Notes under the pieces: generated by a model
Told to the model about the DNA's origin: nothing
Databases searched by the model: none
The model's input: the letters and a program-made list of their open reading frames with translations, nothing else
Made by a program: the position numbers and the translations under genes
DNA from: a virus
Strand: one strand, 5' to 3'
DNA length: 47,061 nucleotides
Virus record (IMG/VR): IMGVR_UViG_3300042261_001239
Coordinates: 1 to 47,061 of that record
Shown here: positions 39,644 through 47,061 of the stretch, piece after piece
Layout: the number at the start of each line of letters is the position of its first letter
How positions within the stretch are numbered: the stretch's first letter is position 1

Positions 39644-41362
39644 ATGAAACTTATTAATGAAAAAGAAATCTTCGATACCTGGGCTCCTATCATCGAGTCT
39701 AAAGCAGGTGTTACAGATTCAAGCAAACAAGCATGGCTTTCTAAGTATTGCCACTACCACTCATTGAACGAATCAGCTGGTGCTTACAACTCTCTAGCAG
39801 TTGTTAACGGTATGGGTTCAGTTCAACCTCCCGTGTTCCCTGCAGCTACTCAGGCAGCTTCTACCGGTTCACTTTCACCTAACGCTGGTTTCTACAGCTC
39901 AACATGGCAAGGTTCTGGTGACAAATTCCCATCACTTCTTCCTTTGGCAATTCAGGTTGCTGCGAAGACTGTTGGATTTGACATCGTTCCAGTTATTCCT
40001 ATGTCTGGTCCTTCAGGAATCCTTTCTTACCTAGACTACGTTTACGCAGGTGGTAAGCTTAGCCCTAATGCTAACCAGGTTGGAACTACTGCTGCTGAAG
40101 CTCTTGCAGTTGCTCCTACCATGATTAAAGTTCCAGTAGGATCTACAGCTGCTGCTTTCGTAGTAGGAACTGAGTACTACATCACTAACCCTACTTCTGC
40201 TGGTGCTTATTTGACCACTGATTTCGTAGGTTACTCAAGAATTGATGGTTTCCCTATCTTCAGAATCACTGGAGTTACTGCAGGTGAAACTGTTGCTTCT
40301 GTATGCGTAAGCGCTGGTGGAGCTCTAATCGGTACTACGGTTAACACAATCACTGCTGGAGGTTTAACTACTGGCCCAGCTCAGCTTGTAAAAGCTCTTG
40401 AAGATCACATCCAAGGTTTCTCTGGTGCTGGTTTCTATGATGACCAAGACTACCAAGGTCCTTACGTTGATGGTACCAAGACCTACAACCCAATGCTAAG
40501 AAGCGTAGCGGAAAGCACTTACTACAACTCAATGGGTCTAACCACCTTCACTAAGTTCGTAGAAGCTGACACTTTCCAGGTTGCTGCTTCTGTAACAACT
40601 GAGCAAATCCAAGATCTTAACAAGCAGTTCGGTATCGACGTTATCTCTATGATCGAGAACGCACTTGTTAACGAGGTTTCTCAGGCAATCAACAAGCACA
40701 TCCTTTCTAGAGCATTCCAACTTGGATGGTCTAACTGCGTAAACTTCAACGCTATCGAAGGTCAGAACCTAAACCTAAACCTAGTTCTAGGTGGTGCTAC
40801 TGGTTCTGCTAACGGTCTATCTTACATGGGTAAGACTGACAGCCTTGAAACTATGACTCTACCTGCAGGACCTGCTAACGGAGGTTACGAGAACTTGTCA
40901 ACTCTACAGAGAAGACTATTCTCTAGAATCCTTGCAGCTGCTAACGTTGTAGCTAACAGAGGTAGAAGAGGACCTGCTAACTTCATCGTTACCAACGCTA
41001 ACCTAGCGTCTTCGATGCAGGACATCAGCCAGTTCACCTTCGCTCCTTTCTCTAACACTCTAACTCAAAACAACGGAACTCTATATCCTGTAGGTTCATT
41101 GGCTGGTATGACTGTATATGTTGACCAGAACATGAAGTACAACGATACCAGAATCCTAGTTGGTAGAAAAGGTGGAGATGACGAGCCAGGTCTTAAGTTC
41201 ATGCCTTACATGATGGCGGAGTCAATCCAGACCATCTCTGAAGGTACTATGTCTCCTAAGATCGCAGTTAAGAGCAGATACGCACTAGTTGAAGCAGGTT
41301 TCCACCCAGAAACTATGTACTTCACTTTCTACGTACAAGTTCCAACTGGAGGATTGAACTAA
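39644..41362 (+). CDS. 23: Major capsid protein (T4 gp23-like)
   Basis: Forms the HK97-fold hexamers of the head. 572 residues (T4 gp23: 521). The N-terminal prodomain resembles T4 (MKLINEKEIFDTWAPIIESK; T4 KAELLNKWKPLLEG) and should be removed at LNE before S44, the same kind of site as in T4 (before A66). The body has FDIVPVIPMSGPSGILSYLD (T4: FDICGVQPMNSPTGQVFALR), a KYNDTRILVGRKG region, and RYALVEAGFHPETMYFTFYV near the end. Codons here favour C-ending forms more than elsewhere, consistent with high expression. An A-rich leader precedes it; a terminator follows. Confidence 0.95.
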   Translation: MKLINEKEIFDTWAPIIESKAGVTDSSKQAWLSKYCHYHSLNESAGAYNSLAVVNGMGSVQPPVFPAATQAASTGSLSPNAGFYSSTWQGSGDKFPSLLPLAIQVAAKTVGFDIVPVIPMSGPSGILSYLDYVYAGGKLSPNANQVGTTAAEALAVAPTMIKVPVGSTAAAFVVGTEYYITNPTSAGAYLTTDFVGYSRIDGFPIFRITGVTAGETVASVCVSAGGALIGTTVNTITAGGLTTGPAQLVKALEDHIQGFSGAGFYDDQDYQGPYVDGTKTYNPMLRSVAESTYYNSMGLTTFTKFVEADTFQVAASVTTEQIQDLNKQFGIDVISMIENALVNEVSQAINKHILSRAFQLGWSNCVNFNAIEGQNLNLNLVLGGATGSANGLSYMGKTDSLETMTLPAGPANGGYENLSTLQRRLFSRILAAANVVANRGRRGPANFIVTNANLASSMQDISQFTFAPFSNTLTQNNGTLYPVGSLAGMTVYVDQNMKYNDTRILVGRKGGDDEPGLKFMPYMMAESIQTISEGTMSPKIAVKSRYALVEAGFHPETMYFTFYVQVPTGGLN

Positions 41363-41396
41363 TCCTAACCTTTAAGGAAATTACCTTAGAAATTAT

Positions 41397-41428
41397 AAAA
41401 AGCCTCTGGATATTCCAGGGGCTTTTTT
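41397..41428 (+). terminator. Intrinsic terminator after the capsid gene
   Basis: AAAAGCCTCTGGA pairs with TCCAGGGGCTTTT (one G-U pair) across a short loop, followed by six T. It closes the capsid gene. Confidence 0.9.
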
Positions 41429-41451
41429 CTTGAAGAAAATATTTTTTACGG

Positions 41452-41460
41452 GATATATAG
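41452..41460 (+). promoter_or_regulatory. Putative late promoter box before the coiled-coil cargo cluster
   Basis: GATATATAG, 22 bases before the ATG at 41483 and 23 bases after the terminator. Confidence 0.45.
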
Positions 41461-41482
41461 AACATAAATAACTAAATAGACG

Positions 41483-42658
41483 ATGAAAATAATTCCTAGT
41501 TTTCAAGAATTTGAAAAGAATATTGATCTAAACCAAAAAATAAGTCCTCAACTTGCAGAGTCTTTAGCAAACTGGTTTTCTGAGGACCCTAGATTAAACG
41601 AAGCAAAATTTTTCGATTCTATTAAAAATTTCCTATCTAAAACATTCTTAGGATCTTTATCTTATATAAATATCATTGACAAAGTAAGAGGTGAAGTTTT
41701 AAAACTCGAAAAAGAACTAGTCTCTAAAAATTATGAATATCAAGATGAGATTGCTTCTCTTAAAGGGGATCTAAAAGATCTCTCTGCAGAAGGAAATGAA
41801 TCTTCTATTGCAGCGATAAGAAAAAAATTAGAGTTAAAATCTAAAGAGTATGAGTCATATAAAAAGATGACCGAAACTAGAATTGATAAAGCTCTTGAAA
41901 CTCTTAAAGAAGCAATCAAAGGGAACAGAAGAAGAAACGAATACTATCAAGCAGGAAAAGCCCAGGATGAAGTAGAACTTGCTGAGTTTGAATATACTTT
42001 AGCTAAAAGAAGAGCAGCTTCTGCTGGATCTAATACTTCTCTTGCTAAATCTCTAAGTGACGATTTGAAGAAGAAAGAAGAAGAAATTAAGAAGTTAAAA
42101 GAAGAGGCAGAAAGAAAACAGCAAGAAATGGAGGCTGCCCAGAAAGAAGAAGCTGGAGCAACTGGTGGATCCCCCAGTAAAAATATTTCTGCTGGAACCT
42201 CAAATCTCTCTGAGGAAACCCCAGATTTTAATCAGTCCTACAAAACTGCAAAGGGTACTAGATCTCTTATAGTTTATTACGAAAAACAGCTAGTTACTTT
42301 GAAAGACAGTCTTCACGACGTTAAAAAAGAAGCTCAAAGAAGAATGGTGGAGAACCAAATAAAGAAGCTTCAAAATGACTTAAAAGTAGCGAAAGAAGTG
42401 TTAAGGGGCCATTTAGATAAAAAGATCCTAGACTCCCAGAAAAAACACGAACAACAAATGGCTCTTCAGAAAAAAGCAGCGGAAGAGGCATTTAAAAACG
42501 CTGCAGATAGGCAAAAAGTAAAGCAGGAAGCTGGGATAGAAGAAACCGGAACAAAGGATAACAAGACTAAAGAAGTTAAAGCCCAGGAAAAGAAGGCCAA
42601 AACCGAAAAGCAAGTTAACCAAAATGCCAAGGAAACGTTCAAGAAAATTGTAGGATAA
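41483..42658 (+). CDS. Coiled-coil predicted internal protein, paralogue 1
   Basis: 391 residues. MKIIPSFQEFEKNID shows the capsid-targeting pattern (SFQEF); likely gp21 sites are LAE before S27 and LNE before A41. The rest is almost all coiled coil, with two long segments (about 65-225 and 255-345) and a flexible G/S/T linker near 226-250. A stretch YYQAGKAQDEVELAEFEYTL recurs in the next gene (YWNLKKAEAEVEVAEVLYNL). The C-terminus is lysine-rich. A prohead-core or packaged DNA-binding role is likely. It lies 1 base before the next gene. Confidence 0.75.
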   Translation: MKIIPSFQEFEKNIDLNQKISPQLAESLANWFSEDPRLNEAKFFDSIKNFLSKTFLGSLSYINIIDKVRGEVLKLEKELVSKNYEYQDEIASLKGDLKDLSAEGNESSIAAIRKKLELKSKEYESYKKMTETRIDKALETLKEAIKGNRRRNEYYQAGKAQDEVELAEFEYTLAKRRAASAGSNTSLAKSLSDDLKKKEEEIKKLKEEAERKQQEMEAAQKEEAGATGGSPSKNISAGTSNLSEETPDFNQSYKTAKGTRSLIVYYEKQLVTLKDSLHDVKKEAQRRMVENQIKKLQNDLKVAKEVLRGHLDKKILDSQKKHEQQMALQKKAAEEAFKNAADRQKVKQEAGIEETGTKDNKTKEVKAQEKKAKTEKQVNQNAKETFKKIVG

Positions 42659-42659
42659 G

Positions 42660-43568
42660 ATGTTAAAATTTTCAGAATGGGATAGAATTTATTACTCCAT
42701 GGACGAGTCCATTTCGGACGACGTTCAGAATTGGATAAGCAGAACTCTAGGAGGCAAGATTTCCAAAATAGACGGAATAGTTTCTGATCTTGTTTTCCTC
42801 GAAAAAGATTTTGCCAAAGAATGGGAGAAAACCCAGATGGAAATTTCATCGATGGAAGGACAGATAAGATCTGGAGAAATCTCTCCGGAGGAGGAAGAAA
42901 GCTTTAGGAAAAAAATTAAAGCTAAGAACCAGGAAATGGATAAACTAGAAAATCTAAAAAACCAAAAGATTAAAGCTCTCAACTATAAGGTGAGAGATTA
43001 TGTGGACGACAATCCAAGAATCATAAAGTACTGGAATCTCAAAAAAGCGGAGGCGGAAGTAGAAGTAGCAGAAGTTCTCTATAATCTTGCTAAAAATTTG
43101 TCGGACAAGGAAGTAGAGAAAGAACTCTATGATGCTTATCTAGGAGCAAAAGAGGATCTAAGAAAAAGAAGAGAAGACGTTTATTCTGTAGTCAAGAAGG
43201 ATGTAGATCTTGAACAAGAATCTAAATCTAAAGAGGAAGAGAAGACTAAATATGAAGATTCTGGGAGAGACATTCCTGGGATTAAATCTTTAGTTTCTAT
43301 GAGACCTTCAGAATTTATATCTGAAGTTGGAAGACAGAACAAAGATTCACTAAGAAAGATTAAAAAGTCTCTTATCGAGAGAAAAAATCAAGCACTCAAT
43401 GATCTCAGAGCTCTGAGGAGAGGAAAAAGCAGAGAGCTAGATATTGCTAAACCCGGACAGAAAGAACAAATTCTGAAAAAATATAACCCTAAAATCTATG
43501 AAGTCGGGGAGTTTATAGATAGAATGAGAGAAAAAATTAACTATATAGATGGGAAACTTAATAACTAA
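42660..43568 (+). CDS. Coiled-coil predicted internal protein, paralogue 2
   Basis: 302 residues. The start MLKFSEWDRIYYSMDES is a looser version of the targeting motif, with possible cleavage MDE before S17. Coiled segments fill about 45-185 and 215-300. YWNLKKAEAEVEVAEVLYNL aligns with the previous protein, and the order of segments is the same, so the two are related. Overlaps the next gene by 20 bases. Probably a head core or cargo protein; no enzymatic motif. Confidence 0.72.
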   Translation: MLKFSEWDRIYYSMDESISDDVQNWISRTLGGKISKIDGIVSDLVFLEKDFAKEWEKTQMEISSMEGQIRSGEISPEEEESFRKKIKAKNQEMDKLENLKNQKIKALNYKVRDYVDDNPRIIKYWNLKKAEAEVEVAEVLYNLAKNLSDKEVEKELYDAYLGAKEDLRKRREDVYSVVKKDVDLEQESKSKEEEKTKYEDSGRDIPGIKSLVSMRPSEFISEVGRQNKDSLRKIKKSLIERKNQALNDLRALRRGKSRELDIAKPGQKEQILKKYNPKIYEVGEFIDRMREKINYIDGKLNN

Positions 43569-43836
43569 ATACCAAAATTTCCTTTTTGAAGAAGAGAGCA
43601 TATCCACTCAAATCAGTAACACTAGACTAGAGATGTCTAAAGTTAACGACGAGGGAAAAGCAATAAGATCTAAGTATGATAATGCCTTAGGCTCTGCTAG
43701 TAACGACGAAGCAAAAAAACTCAAGGCGGAGTCGGATTTCTTAGCAGCTAAATCTCAGATCTATGGAAAAATGATCCCTATCATGAATAAGCTAAAATCT
43801 CAGCTAGATCAAAAACTTACCGAATTAAAAGCATAA
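43549..43836 (+). CDS. Small coiled-coil predicted capsid-targeted protein
   Basis: 95 residues, starting inside the end of the previous gene. The N-terminus MGNLITKYQNFLFEEE matches the targeting pattern (compare MEIVKSFQDYFLFEK at 34170), with LFE before E15 as possible cleavage. The rest is a helical hairpin (RLEMSKVNDEGKAIRSKY; FLAAKSQIYGKMIPIMNKLK). The ATG overlap implies translational coupling. Probably a short relative of the two preceding proteins. Confidence 0.68.
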   Translation: MGNLITKYQNFLFEEESISTQISNTRLEMSKVNDEGKAIRSKYDNALGSASNDEAKKLKAESDFLAAKSQIYGKMIPIMNKLKSQLDQKLTELKA

Positions 43837-43840
43837 AAAT

Positions 43841-46237
43841 ATGAGTCAAAGATATTTAAACCTAAATCCAATAGCTAGACAGCTTTCTCTGGAGACATTC
43901 CGTCTTTATGAGAATGAATCTGTGGATGAATTAGTTCAGAAATTGTCAACTTCCCTTTTTGATGTTTATAAAAAAATAATAGTAGATTTTGCTCCTGCAA
44001 AGCAGAGAAGAATTTCAACCGTCAAAGACAAACTAAAAGATACAGCTAATACTTCTTCTGTAAAGTCTCTCATTGCCAAGATGAAAGACTATGCTAAGGA
44101 AACGGATCTAGAATCTTCCTCTTATGCTGATGTTAAGTCCCTCTACATAGATGGAATGATAGAACTTGCAGATGCACTAAAAAGAGTTGCAGAGATAGAC
44201 CCAAAGTTGGAAGACAAGATAATAAAAAATTTCCAACAGAGAGCCACGAAATATGTTTCCTCCTTCGAAGAAGCCATCAAAAAAGATAAAGAAGAGGAGG
44301 AATCTCTAAACGAGTCTTTTAGATTAGGATTAAAGGGAAGAGCAGAAGGACTCAAGCACAAACTCAGAAAAGTTTTAATTCCGGAGTCTTATGGAAAAAC
44401 TGCAGACAACGGCTATGGAAGAAACTGGTATAGAATATTTACTGAGCTGGATCAAAAGCTTTCTTCTCTAGACCATAGAAAAGAGATCTCCAATGAAAGA
44501 GAAAAGAAAGCTTTAAAAGACTTGGAGTCACAAACCGATAAACTTGCCAAGGAGTTTTACACTTATTGCATGAGAGCAGCTGAAGCTCCGTTTAAAAAAA
44601 TCTTAGCAGATGACGACCTTTCTAAAAAGTTTGACGAGGTGAAAGATATGGTTTCTTCGGCTATGGACATTTTAACAAGAGCAACCGTTGAAGAATCTAA
44701 TGTGGAAGACGAGGAAAGAGAAAAGATAGAGGGTCACGACCAGAAGATTAACTCTCTAGTTTTCCCCCTCAAGATTGGTGATGATGACGATGACAAAAAA
44801 TTTAAAGGGTCTTTATTAATTGCAAACCTTCAAAAGTCCCTAATGAATGCTTTCCCTCCTATCAAGGATCTTCTTTCTAAAAGAGGAGGAGCGGATGGAA
44901 AATATACAGCTGCTTTTGCAGCCGCAATTAAATCTCTTCAGGGAGTTTTAGGAAACAAGAATCAGAATGGTGAGATTGATAGAGCACTCCTGGATGTTAT
45001 TTTAGACGCTGATAAAATTTCTAAATCCGACAAAGAAGCAATTGCGGATAGCTTAGACATTTTGAGAGTCTCTTATGTTAACGAGTCTAAAGTTCTAAGA
45101 GCGTCCGAGTTCTTTGGATTTGTGAACGAAGCTTCTATCCACATCGATGCGGATAAATTAGCTTCTGAAATTGAGAAAAACATAAAAGACCTTTCCGAGC
45201 CCGAAACATCAAAGGGAGGAAGATCTGCTCTAGGTCATGGAGATAGGTCCGACAATACGGACCAAGCCTATGAACTAGCAAAACTTCTTAGAAGCAAGGG
45301 ATTTGTTAAAGGGATAGAAGAGGAAAACTTTTTAAGGGAGGATGGGACGCTAAGAGCTTCTTATTCCCCGGAGTTTATGATAGCTTGGACCAAGACCGCA
45401 GAAGATGCGAAAGAAGGGGACCTTCCATTGTTTTTCTGGGTTAATTATAAGGGAAGCAAGATTGATGGACTCTATCCAGCAAAGAGACTTTTAACTAGTG
45501 CTAAAAAACCAGTTAACTGGCCGAAGTGGAAAGAAATAGCGGGAGATGTAGATGAAGAAGATGTAAAAGACTTTGCAAGCTGGTACACTAGCTATTACTC
45601 TAATTTTGGAGGAATTGATTCTGATGCAGTATCTTCCTTGGCTAAAACTATTTTTTCTCATAATAGAGAAGAAGGAGAAGAAAATGTTAAAACCTACGAT
45701 AGACTTTATCCATATTTCGGAACCAAGCAGTTTAAGAGTCATTACCTTTCTTCAGAAGGAATGGAAGCAGTTAAGTCTGCATTCTTAAGAGGATCTCAGA
45801 TCGAAGAAAAAATACAAGATCTTAGCGAGTCGGACTTTGCTCTTCTTGCCAATCTTATAGCATTCACTGCTAATATGTTTACTTATGATAAGAAGTCAGA
45901 GAAATTTGTTCCGGTTTTAGAAATTGTTCTCGATGAAATCTTAACTGATGAGGAACTTAAAAAGTTAAAGTCAGAAGAGTCCCTTGGATCAACCGAAGAT
46001 TCTGGAGACTTTGTTGCTATCTTGGACAAGAAGCAAGGAGGAATTAGAAAAGCCAGCAGGCAGGACAAAGGAAAAGGAGAAAGCAGAAGCAAATTTATAT
46101 TTGAAGAAAATCTAAAGAGAGCAAAGTCGGTTCACCTGCCAGCAGTCGTTAAACACGTTGCAAGAATGAACGCTAAAACTCCTGATGACCTTTCTAGAAA
46201 TCAGTCTAAAGGAATCTACGTTGTTCCGACAGAGTAG
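43841..46237 (+). CDS. Large predicted internal polyprotein
   Basis: 798 residues. An N-terminal LYE before N25 is a weak site. Two internal stretches look like processing points: SLNE before S159, and VNE-S416 followed by a full targeting-like segment KVLRASEFFGFVNE before A431. It may therefore be cut into about three parts. Residues 324-385 (LLIANLQKSLMNAFPPIKDL, then DGKYTAAFAAAIKSLQGVL) recall a peptidoglycan-binding helical domain; weak. The last third (431-798) has WVNYKGSKIDGLYPAKRLL and a helical core, unrecognised. It is followed at 1 base by the CHAP hydrolase, so the two may act together in delivery through the cell wall. Confidence 0.7.
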   Translation: MSQRYLNLNPIARQLSLETFRLYENESVDELVQKLSTSLFDVYKKIIVDFAPAKQRRISTVKDKLKDTANTSSVKSLIAKMKDYAKETDLESSSYADVKSLYIDGMIELADALKRVAEIDPKLEDKIIKNFQQRATKYVSSFEEAIKKDKEEEESLNESFRLGLKGRAEGLKHKLRKVLIPESYGKTADNGYGRNWYRIFTELDQKLSSLDHRKEISNEREKKALKDLESQTDKLAKEFYTYCMRAAEAPFKKILADDDLSKKFDEVKDMVSSAMDILTRATVEESNVEDEEREKIEGHDQKINSLVFPLKIGDDDDDKKFKGSLLIANLQKSLMNAFPPIKDLLSKRGGADGKYTAAFAAAIKSLQGVLGNKNQNGEIDRALLDVILDADKISKSDKEAIADSLDILRVSYVNESKVLRASEFFGFVNEASIHIDADKLASEIEKNIKDLSEPETSKGGRSALGHGDRSDNTDQAYELAKLLRSKGFVKGIEEENFLREDGTLRASYSPEFMIAWTKTAEDAKEGDLPLFFWVNYKGSKIDGLYPAKRLLTSAKKPVNWPKWKEIAGDVDEEDVKDFASWYTSYYSNFGGIDSDAVSSLAKTIFSHNREEGEENVKTYDRLYPYFGTKQFKSHYLSSEGMEAVKSAFLRGSQIEEKIQDLSESDFALLANLIAFTANMFTYDKKSEKFVPVLEIVLDEILTDEELKKLKSEESLGSTEDSGDFVAILDKKQGGIRKASRQDKGKGESRSKFIFEENLKRAKSVHLPAVVKHVARMNAKTPDDLSRNQSKGIYVVPTE

Positions 46238-46238
46238 A

Positions 46239-47033
46239 ATGAGTCGAATACTTAACTTTAACGAATTTCTATCGGAAGCAGAAATGTCTATCTCCGATCC
46301 AGTTAAAGCTGGAGAGGAATTTGCAAAAGTTTTATCAAAGCACAAAGACGTTAAAGAAGCTCCGAAAGGATCCAACAAAGGACCCGAAGTAAGTCAGTAC
46401 CTTCAAAATACTGGTCTTCCTGGGGGACACCCGTGGTGCATGGCATTTGTTTATTCCATGTTTGAGGAACTATCTAAGGTTCTTGGGACTTCAAATCCCC
46501 TTGTAAAAACTGCAGGAGTTAAGTACCACTGGGACAAAGCAGATTCAGCTTTAAAGATAGATATTTCTGCAGCCAAGAAGGATGTAAATTTAATAAGACC
46601 TGGTCAAATTTTTATTATGACCCGGCCAGGAGCCGGACTCGGACACACTGGCATAGTTGTGAGTGTTGATCCTTCTACTAAAACTCTGACCACTATAGAG
46701 GGAAATACTAATGACCAAAATTCTGGAGAGGGAGACAGAGTTGGAATAAATAAAAGACCCCTGGAAGGAACTCCCTTTCTAGGATTTATAGATTATTTTA
46801 AGACCAAAAGAAGTCCAGAGTTTGAAAGTAATATAGTGAAAGCTCTAAACCCTTCGGAACTTCAAAAACTTACTACCCTTCCAAAAGCAAAAAGCTCCGA
46901 GTTTCCTGAGCAAGGTGTTACAATTCCAGTTGGAGATAAGGCGGTTAAAAAAGCTTGGAAAGAAGCAAAGCCTGGAGACTTTGATGTGAAGTTTGCGGAG
47001 TTTAAAAAATTCTTATCTGGTAACAAGAGCTAA
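46239..47033 (+). CDS. CHAP-domain peptidoglycan hydrolase with capsid-targeting-like N-terminus
   Basis: I start at ATG 46239, one base after the previous stop; the frame extends upstream but overlaps coding sequence there. 264 residues. MSRILNFNEFLSEAEMS is a strong match to the targeting motif, with cleavage LSE before A14. Residues 55-175 are a CHAP cysteine amidase/peptidase: HPWCMAFV (C67), GLGHTGIV (H136), and TIEGNTND (E154/N156). The C-terminal 85 residues are basic. A cell-wall enzyme without signal peptide but with a capsid signal would travel in the head or be released with the DNA. A classic endolysin role is the alternative, though no holin is next to it. Confidence 0.83.
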   Translation: MSRILNFNEFLSEAEMSISDPVKAGEEFAKVLSKHKDVKEAPKGSNKGPEVSQYLQNTGLPGGHPWCMAFVYSMFEELSKVLGTSNPLVKTAGVKYHWDKADSALKIDISAAKKDVNLIRPGQIFIMTRPGAGLGHTGIVVSVDPSTKTLTTIEGNTNDQNSGEGDRVGINKRPLEGTPFLGFIDYFKTKRSPEFESNIVKALNPSELQKLTTLPKAKSSEFPEQGVTIPVGDKAVKKAWKEAKPGDFDVKFAEFKKFLSGNKS

Positions 47034-47043
47034 CGTATATTTA
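47034..47043 (+). promoter_or_regulatory. Putative non-late promoter box at the window end
   Basis: CGTATATTTA directly after the CHAP gene stop; same core as the boxes before ligase, Fpg and dCMP deaminase. The gene it would serve is outside the window. Confidence 0.35.
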
Positions 47044-47061
47044 ATAGGAAATAAACCCAAT

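Overview
This window is 47 kb of a large tailed phage (myovirus) with a T4-type virion. Every gene is on the + strand and genes are tightly packed; no gene-free stretch exceeds about 200 bases. The T4-type assignment rests on recognisable homologues of T4 gp17 (large terminase), gp18 (sheath), gp19 (tube), gp4 (head completion), gp20 (portal), gp21 (prohead protease), gp23 (major capsid), gp55 (late sigma factor), gp30 (DNA ligase), gp44 (clamp loader) and RNase H. No integrase, tRNA, insertion sequence or CRISPR array was seen. The DNA is AT-rich and arginine is mostly AGA. Start codons are preceded by A-rich leaders with almost no Shine-Dalgarno sequences. That, with a TATATTT-type box before DNA-metabolism genes, suggests a Bacteroidota host (inference).

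Layout. 1-7227: C-terminus of an upstream gene, terminase, an unusually long sheath, two tube paralogues and a small protein with a capsid-targeting-like N-terminus. 7320-10135: a gp26/tail-chaperone-like protein whose C-terminus lies behind an RF2-like CTT-TGA site, then a lysine/glutamate-rich protein. 10209-14528: dCMP deaminase, an ECF-like sigma factor, membrane proteins and a PD-(D/E)XK nuclease. 14530-20687: two related beta-rich proteins, a roughly 1000-residue protein with C-terminal repeats that appears frameshifted at an A9 tract, and three proteins with capsid-targeting-like N-termini. 20771-25494: short gp55-like sigma factor, gp4, an unknown protein, and two consecutive portal genes. 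25531-34103: replication and repair block (ligase, clamp loader, guanylate-kinase-like enzyme, FEN/RNase H, UvdE-like protein, Fpg, DEDDy exonuclease). 34170-47033: head and cargo block: nucleotidyltransferase, a large membrane-active-looking protein, a gp21 protease fused to a repeat scaffold, the major capsid protein, a coiled-coil cluster and a CHAP hydrolase.

The most interesting theme is a family of at least ten proteins that begin with a short motif very like the capsid-targeting sequence of T4 internal proteins (T4 type: MKTYQEFIAEA). In each the motif ends at a probable gp21 cleavage site of the type [LIV]-x-E before A or S. The prohead protease that would cut them is encoded here, and the capsid protein carries the same type of site. 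The presumed cargo includes a nucleotidyltransferase and a CHAP peptidoglycan hydrolase. This suggests an enlarged, enzymatic version of the T4 internal-protein/Alt delivery system.

Two recurrent promoter-like motifs divide the genes. GATATATAA (like the T4 late box TATAAATA) precedes virion and cargo genes. (GAC)CGTATATTT precedes dCMP deaminase, ligase, FEN nuclease and Fpg. Five intrinsic terminators are visible. Functional calls come from recognised motifs and remembered family features; no database search was run.
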